From Pomacea canaliculata (taxonomy: Eukaryota > Mollusca > Gastropoda > Architaenioglossa > Ampullariidae), in the NCBI RefSeq assembly GCF_003073045.1, contig NC_037599.1, positions 17,276,055 through 17,340,054 on the forward strand: a stretch of 64,000 nucleotides of DNA. Direction: 5' to 3'. This document shows, piece after piece, positions 38,501-48,420 of this stretch. The translations under genes and the position numbers were made by a program. Position 1 is the stretch's first letter. Every line of letters begins with the position of its first letter. The notes beneath the pieces were generated by a model, which saw only the letters and a list, made by a program, of their open reading frames with translations, was not told where the DNA came from and did not search any database.

Positions 38501-41500
38501 AAGGGACTAACGACACAAAAATAATCAATGATGCCACTTTAGAAAGAGAGGAGCATGTTTACATGTGCGCGACACGCGTAGCTTCACGCTTCGGCTGAGT
38601 GGGCCTGGCTGATCAGACAGAACGGGACTCGGGCTTCCGCTAGAGTCTGAAAGGAAGGCAGGAGTTCTGCTTCATCAGTACGCCAATGACATCACAACCC
38701 TGTTGCTACACACCAGCTACCTTTCTAATATCAGGGCTCAACAAATGCTGCAAGCTCAGCTGCACTGACAGTAGTGAGCAGAACAGCAGGTATCTTTCAA
38801 CTCATGTGGCTTAAAATTTTCAAACACCTTCACCTAGCAACTTTTGTAGTTTATATCCCTTTGTATAGTGCCACAAATACAAATTTGTCGAGCCCCGTCT
38901 GAGCTTTCAGAACAGCATCCTCTACCATGCTTTAATGACTTGAAAAATGAATAATGCTTCTTTGATTACACTATGAAATCCACAGCCCTTGGTAATGCAG
39001 AAGATTATATAAAGTGGGGGAAAAGGAAGGGAGGGGGTGAGGATACTGCACCTTAGCAAGAGAGCCTCCACACTTGTTAGGCTGAACTTATGTGTTCTTA
39101 AACCAAAACTAGGCATGCACCCTGGCAATTTTAAATTAAAACAATCCTACTCTAATGAACATGTTCTATGCTTCAAAAATAAATGAAAAACCCTTGTTCT
39201 TTTTTGTTTAAACAGTAGAGTCTGTGTATTACTGTTATTATAATGGGCAAAAGATATGGCTGTGCAAAACTCTTTTCAACTCATTAACTGAATATACTGA
39301 GCTGCATCATGCACAGCAAGAACGCTCCAATACAGGTCTGGTGCTGTGTGACTTAAGTCCTTTGCACCAGTTTTAAATTTGCAAAATAATCTACTAAAAA
39401 CCAGAAAATGAAGGTTTGTCTGAAGGGTGTATTGCAGAATGGAGATAGATGCTACAAACAGTAATTAACATAAGTGATGGCAACACTGGAATTTTATTGA
39501 ACATAAGACTGCAAAGGTCCTATGGCCTAGTGACCATAGAACTGCATAGAACATGAACTGCAAATGGTTCATTGGATCCAGGTGCCTTTTACTCCATTCC
39601 CCGACAAATCAGGATCAGCCATCTCTGCTGGATGGGCAGGAGCAGTTTTCTCCCTTCCCCAACAAATCAGGTAACCATTTCTACTAGGTGGAGAGGAACA
39701 ATTTTCTTCTTTCCATGGCAAATCAGGTAACCATTTCTGCTGGGTGTGCAGTGACAGCCTTCCAGTCATAACCTTAAATGACACTGCAACATTCTACTCT
39801 AAAGCGTACTTACATCAACCTCACCCTATAATAATGATGATAATAAAGATCATGTGTATTGGCCTTTATACCAGCACGTCCAATATCTGCTCTGTGCAAG
39901 CTATGTGAAAGAGGAGTGATTTTAAAAACATTTTTTGCCTGATTAAAAATGAAAAATCTTCAGAAAATAGAGCACATGAGTAAAAGATGACGGTCCTGAT
40001 GAGCAGAAGCTACTCACACTTGTAACCCCCAAAATTAATCTTTCTCTAGACTATAAAAGGCAATTTAAGATTGTATCACTGATGTCTGCATTTTGAATAA
40101 GCAATACCTATATGCATGGCGATATCACTATGTTATCTTAACAACTTTCCCTTACCTGTAATTAAACTTGCACAGTAAATACAATAAGAGAGAAGATAAA
40201 AAGATTGTTGTAAAATCTTTCAATGAAATCAGATGACTTGTCAGCTACTGTGTTGGCTGTTTGGCAGCATTAAAATGTCTATCTTCTTACACAATAACTG
40301 AGTGTACTGCCTAAATAAAAATAAAACAATTGTGTTTTTGTGTATAAGGTGTATTGCAACAGGCACAAGGCTGCATAGTGAAAGTGCAGGCATTTTTTCT
40401 TTAACTTTTCAATAAAATGCATTTCCTCAATGGTGCAGTGTCAAGGTCGACAGTGCAAAGATACACAGTAGAAGCAAACATCTGTTAACGTATTAAGCAA
40501 AAAGTATAAATAATAAAATAGCACAGTTTTCTGGCATACTTGGGTCCACAAGAATAAGAATACAAAAACTGCAAGTGAAAATGTAAAATATCTCCTGAAA
40601 TAATTTTCCAATTAAATATGAATATAATATTTGAATTTTTTACCAGCAAAAAACAGGACAGCCTCTGCAAAAGTGAAATAACACACTGAATTTTAATGAC
40701 CATTCTATATTTATTCTGTACTATGCAATTAATGCACAGGATAAAAAATGTTAGGAAAGGGTGAAAAAAAACAACCAATGGAAGGAAGCAAAGGGGGTGG
40801 AGGAAGAAAGAAACAAATGAATAAATAGTAAAGAAATTTTGCAAATGGAGAAAAAGACGAGCAAAGTTAGAATGAGTGGCAGGTAAATACCTACCACAAA
40901 GGAATCGCCCTCTCACACCAACGTTATGATCTGAATTGAATCTAACATCACATGACACACAGTAAGTGAAGGAACAGAGAAATCCCCCAAAACTGTTAAA
41001 AAGTAAAATGCATATGATATGCTTTCAGCAGCAACCAAGAAGCTCCATGCCAATGTTAAAATGTTCTTAAAAAAAAAAAAAAAAGCCCCAAACCCTGTTA
41101 CTGCAAACTACTTTGCCACACACACCTTGTTTCTGCTTCTCCGTCAGACTATCACGCTTGTCACTTGTTGCAGGGTCCGGAGACATTGGGCGTGTCACAG
41201 GGGTTGACATACTTGACAAGTCTGGCTCCACAAATTCTATGGGGCCTGCATAAAAATAAGTATATGTATCGACATCGTCCAAGTACCTAATTCCTCTACA
41301 ACAGATTAGTCATTTGGTATACATGTGTAAAACATGTAAAATGCTGACAGAATGAACTGTCATAGAAACCAAGATATGCCTTTATGATAAAACATTTTCA
41401 AATATACATCGGTTGGTTGGCTGATTTGGCAGGAAAATGCTTCCATCTATAGGTGATTTTGCATTGAGAGATGTGGAACGAAACTGAATACCTGAAGAAA

Positions 41501-44500
41501 ATCCCGATGGCCAGTCAAAAGACTTTATCCCAAAGGGCAATTAGATGCAGCTCTACATGGAAGCACAATAGCAAAACAGCAGTACCATAACACACATCCG
41601 CTCCACCAGACACACTCTTCTACAATCACGGTTCAGGTGTACATATGATCTACATTCATTGAGAAAAAAGAGGCACTGTTGAGCCTTCTTCACGATAGCA
41701 TGCAAACAGGTATCACAGATATTGTCCCCGAGGCAAGCTCTGAACCCAGGGCCTCTCACTGCGCTGGTAACAAGTGAGTGCTTTAAATGCTATGCTACTG
41801 GACACCCCAGTGAACGTTTTTTTAAAAAAGAATCGACTGTAAAGTATGACTACTATTTTTCATTCACAGTCTTTATCTAACTGACCATCAACACCTCCCC
41901 TGTTCCTGAACTATGACATTATGCCCCACAGCAAACTTGTGCAATTGCAATAACAAAAAAGAAAAACCCCACAAAGAACAAACTTTCATAGTACAGTGTA
42001 ATACAAAGAACAACTGGTGATCAGAGGGTGGTTACTCCTTCTTTCCATTATTTGTCATAAAATAATGAACTCAGCAAAATTGAGACAACTTTTCAAAAGA
42101 ACACAGAATTAGATTAGCACTCAAATTTGTTTTTGTTTAAAAAAAGAGGGGGGGAGCAAGAGAAAGAGACGAACTGCATTTTCTCAATTAGGCCATTGCC
42201 TCATCACAAAAGGCTTCAAACCCCCAACCCCCAAAAACCCTCCAATCTCCACACATACATGTGCTACAGCATTATCCTTTTTCACAATGGAGTAATTTTG
42301 TACCATTTGAATGAAAAAAATGAAAATTACTCCAAAAGCCAGCTATTACTTTCCTGTGGTTTCATAGCCATATTACAATCAAATAATAAGGTAAATTTAA
42401 AAAAAAAACAAATGTTAGTATTATATTTGACAGGAACTAAAAAGACACTGTGAACACCCCTGTGCATTACCTGGTTTTTCTGTACCAGTTCTCTTGGCCT
42501 CCATGAATGAAGATATTAGTTTCTGCACGGTCAGCTCATCACAGTTCAGCTTGAACTCTCGATGCACCTGCATAAAAGTTTTTGCCAATAACTGTACTGT
42601 AGCAGGTACTCTGGAAACAGGGAAGTTAATACTACTGGTTTCTAAATGCTAGCTTTGTACATCTATGCTAATGCATGGATGTGTATTCCTACCACTTTTT
42701 TTTTTTTAACTTTCAATCTTAAAATTAGAACAACAAAAGCATGTTTAAAAGATACCACACTCCTTTTCTTTTATACATGCCCACAGGCATACAACTCATT
42801 TAACAAATAAAAGAATATACAGATTCTTCCAAATAATTGTGTTTGTTTATGCAAATAATATAGCACCACATACCTGTCCTAGCAGGGCATGTTCATTCTC
42901 CCATGATTTTGCATATGTATCAATGAAATCCTTCATCTGACAGATATGTTCCTCTTCCAGTTCTTGAAAATGCTAAAAAACGTTCAGCATCACAGTTAAA
43001 AGCCACAATTAGGTCATTACCAGAAAAGATGCACAACAAAGAAAAGTGGGAAAAAACCCCAGAGAAGTAGGAAGACAGATTGTGAGAAAAAGCATAATCA
43101 TTTCAAAGTATTTACAGCAGCTAAATACCTTAAAAATGTTATGCTTCTGTTTTCAAACACACCAGTGCCATTACAAAAGAATAAGACACAGCATATTTTG
43201 TTACATACCTGGCAAGAATCAGTCATCTTCTTTTCAAAAACGCTTTTCACTGATTCATATTTGTCAATCAAATTTTTGTATTCGTCAACTGAAAGACAAA
43301 TCAGTGATTTTAAAGACCAAATATATACAGCAAAACTATGGTGAGAAGAAGCAAAGTAAAACAAAGATACCATAATTATTGATGTTTTATTTTGTGTTGT
43401 TTGCCCCTGTCAACAAAAAACTGAAACATATATTTAAAAAAATTATCGAGCAAATAACTTTGTTATTGATTTATTTTTACACAAACCAAAAGAGTGAAAT
43501 ATGCCATCAATAAATCAGTGGCATACAAAGGAATTTTGGTGCCTAGGATGAGTGCAGCAAAACATCACCTATTTACCATCAGTTAAAATACTTTTAAAGG
43601 AAGAAACAAATAGTAGCTAATTTATAATGATCTCCGGACAAAAAAGTTGCTGTTAAGAAAACATGAAATATAATAACAATAAAGTATTAAAGAGTAGAAC
43701 CCTGTGTATTTTTAGTCACACTAGTTTTTTGTTTTTTTTAAGAAGTGGGATGCCACCCCATAATCCTCATTACTGCGCCACTAGAATGACCTCTTAGGTA
43801 TTCAAAACTTTTAAATGTGTCCACAATATTTACAGCCCAAAACACTTTTATTACAGCCATATTTGTGTGGATTTTCTGTTCACTTTATATTTTATTCTAA
43901 TTTTATTTATCACATTAGACACAAAGATACTGGAATAATCTTTCTGAATATCTGCTAAGAAATGCACAACTTGAAAATACTCACATGCTTTCTTGTATTT
44001 AATTTCTGCCTGGAAAAAAAAAAGATAAATATATCCATCACCTACATTCCCAATGCACAAGCTGCACCAATACCAGAATATATACATTCCATCTAAGCAT
44101 GGTGCACTTCTGTGGAACATCTTTGTGCAAAGTGTGGAGTCTCTACCTTAAGGAAGTCAGCAGTTGCTTTATAATAAACCTAAATCTTCAAACATTCATG
44201 ACTCTAGAGCAGTGGTTCTTAACCGGGGTTCGATTGAACCCTAGGGGTTTGGTGAGTCGGTCTCAGGGGTTTGGCGAAGCCTCCGCCACGGAAGTCAAGA
44301 GACACCCGCAATTCGTGATGACACTAAAGAAGGCTTTGGTCAATTCGTGATGACACTAAAGAAGGGTTCAGTGAATGTGCATATGAAACTTGTGGGTTCG
44401 GTACCTCAAAAAAGGTTAAGAACCACTGCTCTAGAGTTATTAAGTCTTAAGAGACAATAGGTGGCTATAAAAAGTAAGAACAAGAGGTTGATACAAGGAG

Positions 44501-47500
44501 TACACACTCTTATGCCCCTCTGCTCTCAATCTACTTTCAAAAGAAATTTAATGTAAATAAGATTAAATAATTAATATAATCATAATAAAAGATCATCATT
44601 GCCAGTCGATGTTTTTCTCTCCTCCCCCACCCACTCAAAGCTCATGCTGTTTTATATCAGACCTTTTCCAATTCTTTTGGTGATGCATTTTCCCTTCTCA
44701 ATCGCTCCCGCTCAATACATCGTGTATGGTATATCTCTCGTGCCTGAACAAAAAAACACATTTAAAACAAGACTTTTTAAAACAAATCAAACTAAATCTC
44801 TCTATGCAATTTTTATTTTAAGTACAAACCTGTAAAAGCCATACCTGCAAACATACGACATTAAAAATAAAATCATAAATATTGACTTTAAATAAACAGA
44901 ACAGCATAAAGTCATTCTTAGCTATTATTACTATCTTCAACAGTAAACTTAAACTTTAATTATTTATGTAAACAGAGGAAGCAGAAATGCTCAGGACCAC
45001 CTTGTTAAATATTACCAAAAATATATAAGAACTACCTTATGCAAGGCAACTGTTGTTTGTTGTATTGCTTGAACAACTTCCAAAGTGCCTTGTTCTGTTT
45101 CTTTCATCTGAAAATAGGGAATTACATAACAAGCATTTCTCCCACACACAAAAAAAACCACCATAAAAATTCCAAAGAATTATAGTAAAGCTGTTTAAAC
45201 ACAAAACAATAAATAAAAAAATGAGTCCGGTTTAAGGTTCTATGCTCACTCTTCTCCTAAAAAGAGTTGCTCGAGAAAGCATTTTTTTTTTAAAGCAATG
45301 GTGCAATGTCCTTGTGAAAACTCAGATGCTGCACAGCTAATGGGTCAGCAGCAATGACTTCCTTTTTTTCATCAAATGTTTGGGGAAAGGTGGTAATGGG
45401 GTAAACATCTCTCTAGAGCAGGGGTGGGCAATTAATTTTCCCAAGAGGCCGCATGAGAAACTGGGATGGTTCTAGAGGGCCGGACTAATATAGTTAACTC
45501 AGTGTTACCCAATACTGTATACATAGTATATATACTGGCGGGCGGGCCGGTCAGACAGGAGGCGGGCTGGATCCGGCCTGCGGGCCGGCGTTTGCCCAGG
45601 TCTGCTCTAGAGCTAAGAACTTGCACTCATTACAAAGAAGATAAATGTTTATGTGTTTTAACTTGAAAATCACAAAACAAGACACATGTTCGTGTTGATA
45701 GAAAGCTGTCAAAACTGGAGTCCCTCCCCCCCTCCCCATATCTTGTACTCACAGATTTATGACGCTTGTGCTGTTCATCACTGTAGCGAACCATGTCCTT
45801 GATGAGATCTGACCATGTGTGCACCAGTTGCATGTGCAGGCTGGACAGCTTCTCTATAAGAGACCTTAGCACGGCCCAAAATGGTGCAAACGTTCTGCAA
45901 GTCAGAGAAAACATGGTTTATGCACTACTTGTCCTTGTAAAGAAGCACAATCAAAATACCTGTATGCAATTCTCAAATTGTGTTTATCATAATCTGTAGC
46001 TTAAATGCTGAAACTTCTTTAAAAGAATGCTGGAAAGCACTATGAAAGATTAAAACATCTAAAACAAAACCACAGCACAATGTATTTCCCCATAATATTC
46101 AACACCCACCTAGAATCTAACAAAAGATATGCAATGTTTCATATTTTAAAATAGCATACTGAAATGTACTTTGTACAAATTACACACAAAGCACCTTGAT
46201 GCTCTTATTAAAAAATTATCCCATAAAAATTTCAGACCTTCCCACGACCCCATCATATTCCTTTTGCTTCTGTGCCATGTATGATTTAAAAATCTATAAA
46301 AAAAAACCTTGTCATATGTTTCATTCTTTACATATTAAACAGGACCTCTGTTTTTAAAGTTTTCACATACCCAACTACAGCTGTGTTGGAAGTAAGCTTT
46401 GCAAGTTTGGCAAGCAATTTGCTGTAAGATTCCTCCACAGCACAGCTAAAAAAATAAAAGGCAACAGAATGATCAAAAGTAAATGAATTTACTTGTGTAC
46501 TTGGCTAATTAGCTTGGAAACATATAGAGAAGAACTAGTCATGTTTAAGCATGAATATCATGTAATCAAGTCATATTAACACATTCAGATAAAGTTTTTA
46601 ACATGAGCTTTTAGAGATTTTCACACGCACACACATATGAGCTCTATTATATTCTCCTGTTTACATTTTTTAAATCAATTTACTTTAAATCCATGTACCT
46701 TTCCTTTAGGAAATCTATAAGATCCTTGGTGGAAGTCTGGCCATTTTTCATATTAGTGTACACCACGAAGAACCCATTGTTCTTTTCCCCCTGAAGATAT
46801 ACAATAATCACAATTTAGTAACTTTTCATATACTGCTAGTCATAATCATAATCATAATATCACAAGATTTAAAAAATAGATTAGGCTCCTAGCATAAAGA
46901 TATTCAAGTACTTGGTTTGCTGAAAAACATATAGGATATTCTACATCAATATGAAATTATCTGAGGGATAGGGTGGGGGTGGACAACGATTTGTTTTGTT
47001 TGCTTTCCTGACTTACTAAACAAAAAGGAAGTGTTCTGAACTATAAGCTTTTAACAAACATGTACCCGAAGAGTACAAAGGTTTCCTTTAAAACAATTGT
47101 TTTTTTCTTCGTATTTGCTTGCCAAAACTCAAACTATTATCAAATCGCACTGAAATCGCGACAACTGTTAGGGAGGTGTGTCCTCTTATTTACACCCCCC
47201 ACTTCCGGTTTGACTTCAAACTCAGCTCTAAATTGCACCAATGTAATAAATCAACACTCATTAGTAAGGTCCAGCATGAAACTAAGAAAAGTAAATAAAT
47301 GTGAGGGCATTATAATTTATCTCACCCTACAGTGTGTAAGTTTATCAGTTAAAGACTTCCAGTGTAAAAGTGGAGAGGATCAACACCCTCAGATACAATT
47401 ACGATGTATTCTTCAGACCACACATAGATTTCCTGCACCTGATTATAGTATACATAAAAACTAGATGAGCTGAATATGACTGGAAGGTAAATTATTCGTT

Positions 47501-47537
47501 GTCTTACCCAAAAGTTATCAGCAAAAGTTGTCATCAT
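26289..47537 (-). CDS. FCHO2: FCHo-type F-BAR endocytic adaptor (FCHO1/2 homologue), 25 exons assembled, terminal exon missing
   Basis: Encodes a membrane-bending adaptor that in animals acts early in clathrin-mediated endocytosis at the plasma membrane. The F-BAR dimer binds curved phospholipid, the linker binds AP2, and the mu-homology domain (muHD) recruits Eps15/intersectin-type partners (family knowledge). Exons joined with consistent phases give about 900 residues: F-BAR at about 1-264, linker 265-591, muHD from about 620 to the end. Recognised matches include the N-terminus [27 protein letters not shown], the linker [10 protein letters not shown], and the muHD motifs [15 protein letters not shown] and [10 protein letters not shown]. 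Vertebrate FCHO proteins are about 810-890 residues. The symbol is by family; FCHO1 versus FCHO2 cannot be separated here, and invertebrates usually have one gene. The start is the ATG pair at 47537/47534, because the open frame upstream has no ATG. Exons 13 and 20 have frame problems. After base 26289 a strong donor (GTGAGC) implies one more short exon, not found. Confidence 0.93.
27224..27426 (-). CDS. FCHO2: FCHo exon 24 (muHD)
   Basis: Contains [20 protein letters not shown] followed by YRYNASAM, equivalent to '[29 protein letters not shown]'. It ends HSLPSANW, as in '...MQSLPPAIWN'. Donor GTAAAT. Confidence 0.94.
27846..27981 (-). CDS. FCHO2: FCHo exon 23 (muHD)
   Basis: Ends [12 protein letters not shown], the family's 'ASYYNVDVLKYQV'. 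Earlier it reads [20 protein letters not shown]. Phase 0 out at GTGCAT. Confidence 0.93.
28220..28375 (-). CDS. FCHO2: FCHo exon 22 (muHD)
   Basis: Reads [20 protein letters not shown] and continues with a [14 protein letters not shown] block. The vertebrate counterpart is '[27 protein letters not shown]'. Acceptor TTTTCTCAG, donor GTATGT. Confidence 0.94.
28575..28774 (-). CDS. FCHO2: FCHo exon 21 (start of mu-homology domain)
   Basis: Contains [20 protein letters not shown] followed by [17 protein letters not shown], matching '[36 protein letters not shown]'. This is the first strand of the muHD. Acceptor GCATTGCAG, donor GTAAGT. Confidence 0.94.
29967..30141 (-). CDS. FCHO2: FCHo exon 20 (linker, apparent 1-base deletion)
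   Basis: The acceptor CTCCACAG and the incoming phase give [17 protein letters not shown]. The later half only makes sense one frame over, as [16 protein letters not shown] and [16 protein letters not shown], and only that frame joins exon 21 (phase 0). Read as written, the next exon hits a stop at once. One extra base in the G5 run (bases 30090-30094) would restore the frame, so I infer an assembly error or a true frameshift there. Confidence 0.78.
30481..30665 (-). CDS. FCHO2: FCHo exon 19 (linker, DLL motif)
   Basis: Reads [20 protein letters not shown] and then a Pro/Thr/Ser-rich stretch including [11 protein letters not shown]. The DLLNLDFF block is the sort of short acidic-hydrophobic motif that binds clathrin or AP2 (inference). 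Donor GTAAGT, out phase 1. Confidence 0.85.
32912..32979 (-). CDS. FCHO2: FCHo exon 18 (basic linker exon)
   Basis: Reads [20 protein letters not shown] then TLE, between TTTTTTACAG and GTGAGT. It contains a KR-rich bipartite-looking cluster with Ser-rich ends. Confidence 0.82.
33670..33803 (-). CDS. FCHO2: FCHo exon 17 (linker)
   Basis: Reads [20 protein letters not shown], then a Thr/Ser stretch and [18 protein letters not shown]. This aligns with 'RKFRIEIKPMQPNNS...LDELKVSIGNITLSP'. The donor is GTTGGT (end 33670) or GTGGTT (end 33673); both keep phase 0. Confidence 0.88.
34237..34287 (-). CDS. FCHO2: FCHo exon 16 (acidic linker exon)
   Basis: A 51-bp exon reading [16 protein letters not shown], like the 'FYSSSDSDSEDE' acidic Ser cluster of vertebrate FCHO2. 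Acceptor TTCTTCACAG, donor GTATTT. Confidence 0.85.
34479..34542 (-). CDS. FCHO2: FCHo exon 15 (linker)
   Basis: Reads [20 protein letters not shown] plus D. 'VDEEGYxIxP' is a strongly conserved FCHo linker motif. Donor GTATCC is weak, but the phase joins exon 16 exactly. Confidence 0.85.
34770..34788 (-). CDS. FCHO2: FCHo exon 14 (19-bp micro-exon)
   Basis: Nineteen bases between TTTTTTACAG and GTGAGT encode DAESQG, one base in, phase 0 out. Family members have 'KDAESVECPDAD' at this place. Confidence 0.72.
34969..35049 (-). CDS. FCHO2: FCHo exon 13 (Lys-rich linker exon, frame conflict)
   Basis: Starts after TTTCTGTTAG and reads [17 protein letters not shown] in the incoming frame. The downstream half makes better family sense one frame over, as [14 protein letters not shown], and that frame ends at a perfect GTGTAAGT donor (base 34968). 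It is blocked upstream by TAA. Using a weaker GT two bases earlier (exon end 34971) also keeps the next exon in frame. Either the weak donor is used or one base is missing in this A-rich exon. Confidence 0.7.
38563..38646 (-). CDS. FCHO2: FCHo exon 12 (GC-rich linker exon, possible cassette)
   Basis: An 84-bp segment with a good acceptor (CTTCCTTTCAG) and a weak donor (GTAAAC). It is open in the frame demanded by exon 11 and reads [20 protein letters not shown] then KLRVSRT. The following exon continues [10 protein letters not shown], giving the basic patch that follows the F-BAR domain in this family. It enters and leaves in phase 1, so it can be skipped without a frame change. It is markedly more GC-rich than the flanking intron. 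I infer the exon; no transcript was seen. Confidence 0.62.
39590..39765. repeat. Minisatellite, three ~58-bp units
   Basis: Units share 'caaatcaggtaaccatttct' and 'ctgctgggtg'. The 'caaatcag' anchors are at about 39604, 39662 and 39721. It lies in FCHo intron 11. The apparent minus-strand reading frame through it is a by-product. Confidence 0.8.
41126..41245 (-). CDS. FCHO2: FCHo exon 11 (linker)
   Basis: Begins [20 protein letters not shown], the counterpart of 'GLIEFEECDTASAVEG' just after the F-BAR domain. It continues with a Ser/Pro-rich stretch and ends KQKQ at a GTGTGT donor in phase 1. The linker is expected to be disordered and phosphorylated (family inference). Confidence 0.88.
41715..41812 (-). 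repeat. tRNA-derived SINE-like head
   Basis: On the minus strand, GTCCAGTAGCATAGCATTTA is followed after about 40 bases by CCTGGGTTCAGAGCTTGCC, spaced like pol III A and B boxes. The B box is degenerate. Located in FCHo intron 10. Confidence 0.42.
42471..42567 (-). CDS. FCHO2: FCHo exon 10 (end of F-BAR)
   Basis: Reads [20 protein letters not shown] then [12 protein letters not shown], equivalent to '[33 protein letters not shown]' in vertebrates. This closes the F-BAR domain at about residue 264. Out phase 1. Confidence 0.92.
42874..42972 (-). CDS. FCHO2: FCHo exon 9 (F-BAR)
   Basis: A 33-codon, phase-0 exon beginning [20 protein letters not shown] and ending in HALLGQ. It matches the 'FQDIEETHLIHIKEIIGS' helix at the end of the F-BAR core. 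Confidence 0.92.
43209..43288 (-). CDS. FCHO2: FCHo exon 8 (F-BAR)
   Basis: Reads [20 protein letters not shown] and then MTDSCQ. The family counterpart is '[26 protein letters not shown]'. Acceptor GTCTTTCAG, donor GTATGT. Confidence 0.92.
43985..44009 (-). CDS. FCHO2: FCHo exon 7 (25-bp micro-exon, F-BAR)
   Basis: Only 25 bp, encoding AEIKYKKA plus one base, between TTTTTTTCCAG and GTGAGT. It fits the family's 'AAVKSKKATD' helix and links the phases of exons 6 and 8 exactly. Confidence 0.88.
44210..44428. mobile_element. 219-bp non-autonomous hAT-like element (MITE)
   Basis: Perfect 15-bp terminal inverted repeats CAGTGGTTCTTAACC / GGTTAAGAACCACTG, with 8-bp target duplications CTCTAGAG at 44202-44209 and 44429-44436. 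The termini match the widespread hAT family type. The interior has a short direct repeat (aattcgtgatgacactaaag twice, at 44311 and 44342). It lies in FCHo intron 6. Confidence 0.92.
44663..44743 (-). CDS. FCHO2: FCHo exon 6 (F-BAR)
   Basis: A 27-codon, phase-0 exon reading [20 protein letters not shown] then SPKELEK, equivalent to the family stretch 'ENYNAKCVEQERLKKEGATQ'. Acceptor TTGTTCAG, donor GTCTGA (weak). Confidence 0.9.
45036..45107 (-). CDS. FCHO2: FCHo exon 5 (F-BAR)
   Basis: A 24-codon exon beginning [20 protein letters not shown], phase 0 on both sides, matching the 'EEVAGTLEAVQTIQ' helix of the family. Acceptor TATTTTCAG, donor GTAGTT. Confidence 0.9.
45419..45604. mobile_element. 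186-bp non-autonomous hAT-like element (MITE)
   Basis: Ends CAGGGGTGGGCAA and TTTGCCCAGGTCTG are imperfect inverted repeats. It is flanked by perfect 8-bp target duplications CTCTAGAG (45411-45418 and 45605-45612), matching the hAT preference nnTCTAGAnn-like. The GC-rich interior (GGCGGGC, GGCCGGCG) stands out from the AT-rich intron. It lies in FCHo intron 4 and encodes nothing. Confidence 0.9.
45753..45894 (-). CDS. FCHO2: FCHo exon 4 (F-BAR)
   Basis: Reads [20 protein letters not shown] and later [20 protein letters not shown]. The family equivalent is 'GTFAPVWDV...LIKEVQKYGEEQVKSHKK'. Ends in phase 0 at GTGAGT. Confidence 0.93.
46371..46445 (-). CDS. FCHO2: FCHo exon 3 (F-BAR)
   Basis: Reads [17 protein letters not shown] and continues with TSNTAVVG. 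It is flanked by a TTTTTTTAG acceptor and a GTATGT donor. The 'EExYSKxLxKLAK' pattern is typical of F-BAR helix 2. Confidence 0.9.
46699..46790 (-). CDS. FCHO2: FCHo exon 2 (F-BAR)
   Basis: Starts after ATATCTTCAG and reads [17 protein letters not shown], then [13 protein letters not shown]. This is the hallmark opening helix of FCHo F-BAR domains. Ends at a GTACAT donor, phase 2. Confidence 0.93.
47508..47537 (-). CDS. FCHO2: FCHo exon 1 (start codon, F-BAR N-terminus)
   Basis: Encodes [10 protein letters not shown] and ends at a GTAAGA donor in phase 0. Two adjacent ATGs (47537, 47534) could start translation. The same frame stays open upstream to 47600 but only with a non-ATG codon. F-BAR proteins of this family begin with a short leader followed by a 'FxxNFW' motif, which fits. 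Confidence 0.88.
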
Positions 47538-48420
47538 CGAGCAACAACATTTGCCTCTTCCAGAAGATGGCGTTTCTTTGGAAACAATTGCGCATGACAA
47601 TGAAAAGACAACTCTCTGTGCAGCTGAAGCATCCGGTCAGCTGTGACAACAATCGGTTGAGACGGTTTGAGTGAAAAGCCTGACTGTTATAAATGGAAAA
47701 GATTTATGTCTGAAAAGTCCGGGCGTTCGATACGCTTCTAGAATCAAAACTAGGAGGCGCTAAAAGTATTGTAAATATTTGTACAATATTTTACCACTCA
47801 TACATTACGTCGTTTATAATTTTTTTCCACGTATATTAACAGTCGGATGAATATACAGATGAATTACACGATGCATACAACGAAATCACGCATCGTCGAG
47901 AGTATTTTTTAGATATGTTAGCAAATTTCCACAAACATTTTAATTAGTATATGTTAACTTGAACATTGATGGAGAGTAGGTGTCTACCACATGAACACAC
48001 ATTGGCAGATGGTTGCTCTAATATTTTCTTGCCCTATAACGTTATGTTAGTGATTAAGTTTTACATGGAAATAACAGGAATATATTTAAATGCAAACTGT
48101 AGTAATTTATGCAGCAAAATCTTCCCAGTTCTATCATGCACCGATATTACAGTTTGTCGTAGCTTTCAGATCTGCGTCGTTTTATAAATCAACCATCCTG
48201 CAATTTCAGAAACAAACGTAACCCTTCTCCTAGCAGTCTGAGGTTGACAGCTGTCGATGTTCGTGTGTGCATTTGCGTGTGACTTAATTTTGCTTCAGTC
48301 CTCCCTGGCTTACCTTAATTTGTTTCACAATTAAACGATAGCCGACAGTGAATTAGCTCCGGGTACTTTTATGAAGTTACCGGTCAAATTCTTCCTATTC
48401 ATTCTATCGATCGTGTACGA
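47538..48420 (-). promoter_or_regulatory. Probable FCHo 5' untranslated and promoter region
   Basis: Immediately upstream of the FCHo start codons. The first ~220 bases (47540-47760) are less AT-rich than the introns and contain several CpGs. No TATA box or initiator was identified with confidence, and no splice acceptor just upstream of the ATG forces a separate 5' exon. Apart from this I see no gene between here and the end of the Reeler gene at 49384. Confidence 0.35.

Noticed and set aside
39569..39784. Repetitive minus-strand ORF
   Set aside because: It is the minisatellite translated; it lies within an FCHo intron with no splice signals.
47538..47600. N-terminal extension of FCHo exon 1
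   Set aside because: The frame is open but has no ATG before the MM pair at 47537/47534, and family members start close to the FxxNFW motif.
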